From positions 372,001 through 436,000 of the forward strand of contig CAXBHL010000001.1 in the NCBI GenBank assembly GCA_963975575.1: a stretch of DNA of 64,000 nt, written 5' to 3'. Position numbers and translations under genes: made by a program. The notes below the pieces were generated by a model. It was not told where the DNA came from. It ran no database searches and saw only the letters and a program-made list of their open reading frames with translations. The stretch comes from UBA6054 sp963975575. Its GTDB lineage: Bacteria > Planctomycetota > Phycisphaerae > Phycisphaerales > UBA1924. Positions 63,974-64,000 of the stretch are shown in pieces (position 1 is the stretch's first letter; every line of letters begins with the position of its first letter).

Positions 63974-64000
63974 GTGACCGCTTCCAATCTGTTGTGCGTC
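63974..64000 (+). CDS. Possible start of the riboswitch-controlled gene, cut off
   Basis: A GTG at 63974 opens a frame of nine codons (V/M-T-A-S-N-L-L-C-V) up to the window edge. It is the right distance from the riboswitch candidate, but no clear ribosome binding site is seen and too little sequence is present to name it. Confidence 0.25.

Overview
The window is chromosomal DNA from a high-GC planctomycete, most likely class Phycisphaerae. The evidence is: secreted proteins ending in the paired 'LNFFDVAAY...YNAGC' repeats (GC-type dockerin-like tails); PEP-CTERM-like secreted proteins; many small zinc-ribbon membrane proteins; an LptE/BamD outer-membrane pair; and Gram-negative housekeeping genes in planctomycete style. 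I saw no tRNA, rRNA or CRISPR array.

Layout. 1-4020: right-hand end of an integrated element with a sigma-70-like gene, two related small helical proteins, a 101-aa ORF and a large serine recombinase. The recombinase runs straight into a yifB/comM gene that has lost its 5' part, so yifB is the apparent integration target. 4.9-9.1 kb: zinc-ribbon protein, M1 peptidase, and pgpA and pgsA for phosphatidylglycerol synthesis. 9.4-16.2 kb: nuoJKLMN, the membrane arm of complex I, with 4-base overlaps. 16.3-25.8 kb: TerC transporter, twin PAS-LuxR regulators, small zinc-ribbon proteins, a PEP-CTERM protein, recQ, a TGA-interrupted membrane gene, DUF4328, a heavy-metal-domain-like protein and a VOC protein. 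26.0-28.9 kb: acnA. 29.1-33.6 kb: three secreted proteins with GC-type dockerin tails. 33.6-43.9 kb: phosphoesterase, LysR, DUF4132 with a partner, bamD-like, lptE, SRPBCC, gdhA, M20 amidohydrolase and a UDG-family protein. 44.1-47.8 kb: ftsH and rmuC. 48.1-51.0 kb: receiver-like protein, then groES, a 72-aa gene and groEL.

51.0-57.4 kb is an accessory region. It holds an AT-rich orphan gene, two arrays of 136-bp palindromic repeats flanking a DUF559 nuclease gene, and fragments of DUF2200 and of a possible sulfotransferase near intact family members. 57.4-64 kb carries small lipoproteins, SRPBCC, sulfotransferase, an MDR oxidoreductase, a STAS-like protein and DUF1328. It ends with a candidate small RNA or attenuated leader on the minus strand and, at the right edge, a candidate yybP-ykoY (manganese) riboswitch whose gene lies beyond the window.

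Most interesting for follow-up: the DUF559 gene embedded in palindromic repeat arrays (a possible nuclease-repeat mobile system), the recombinase element interrupting yifB, the candidate small RNA, the in-frame TGA in the YcxB-like gene, and the 72-aa gene between groES and groEL.
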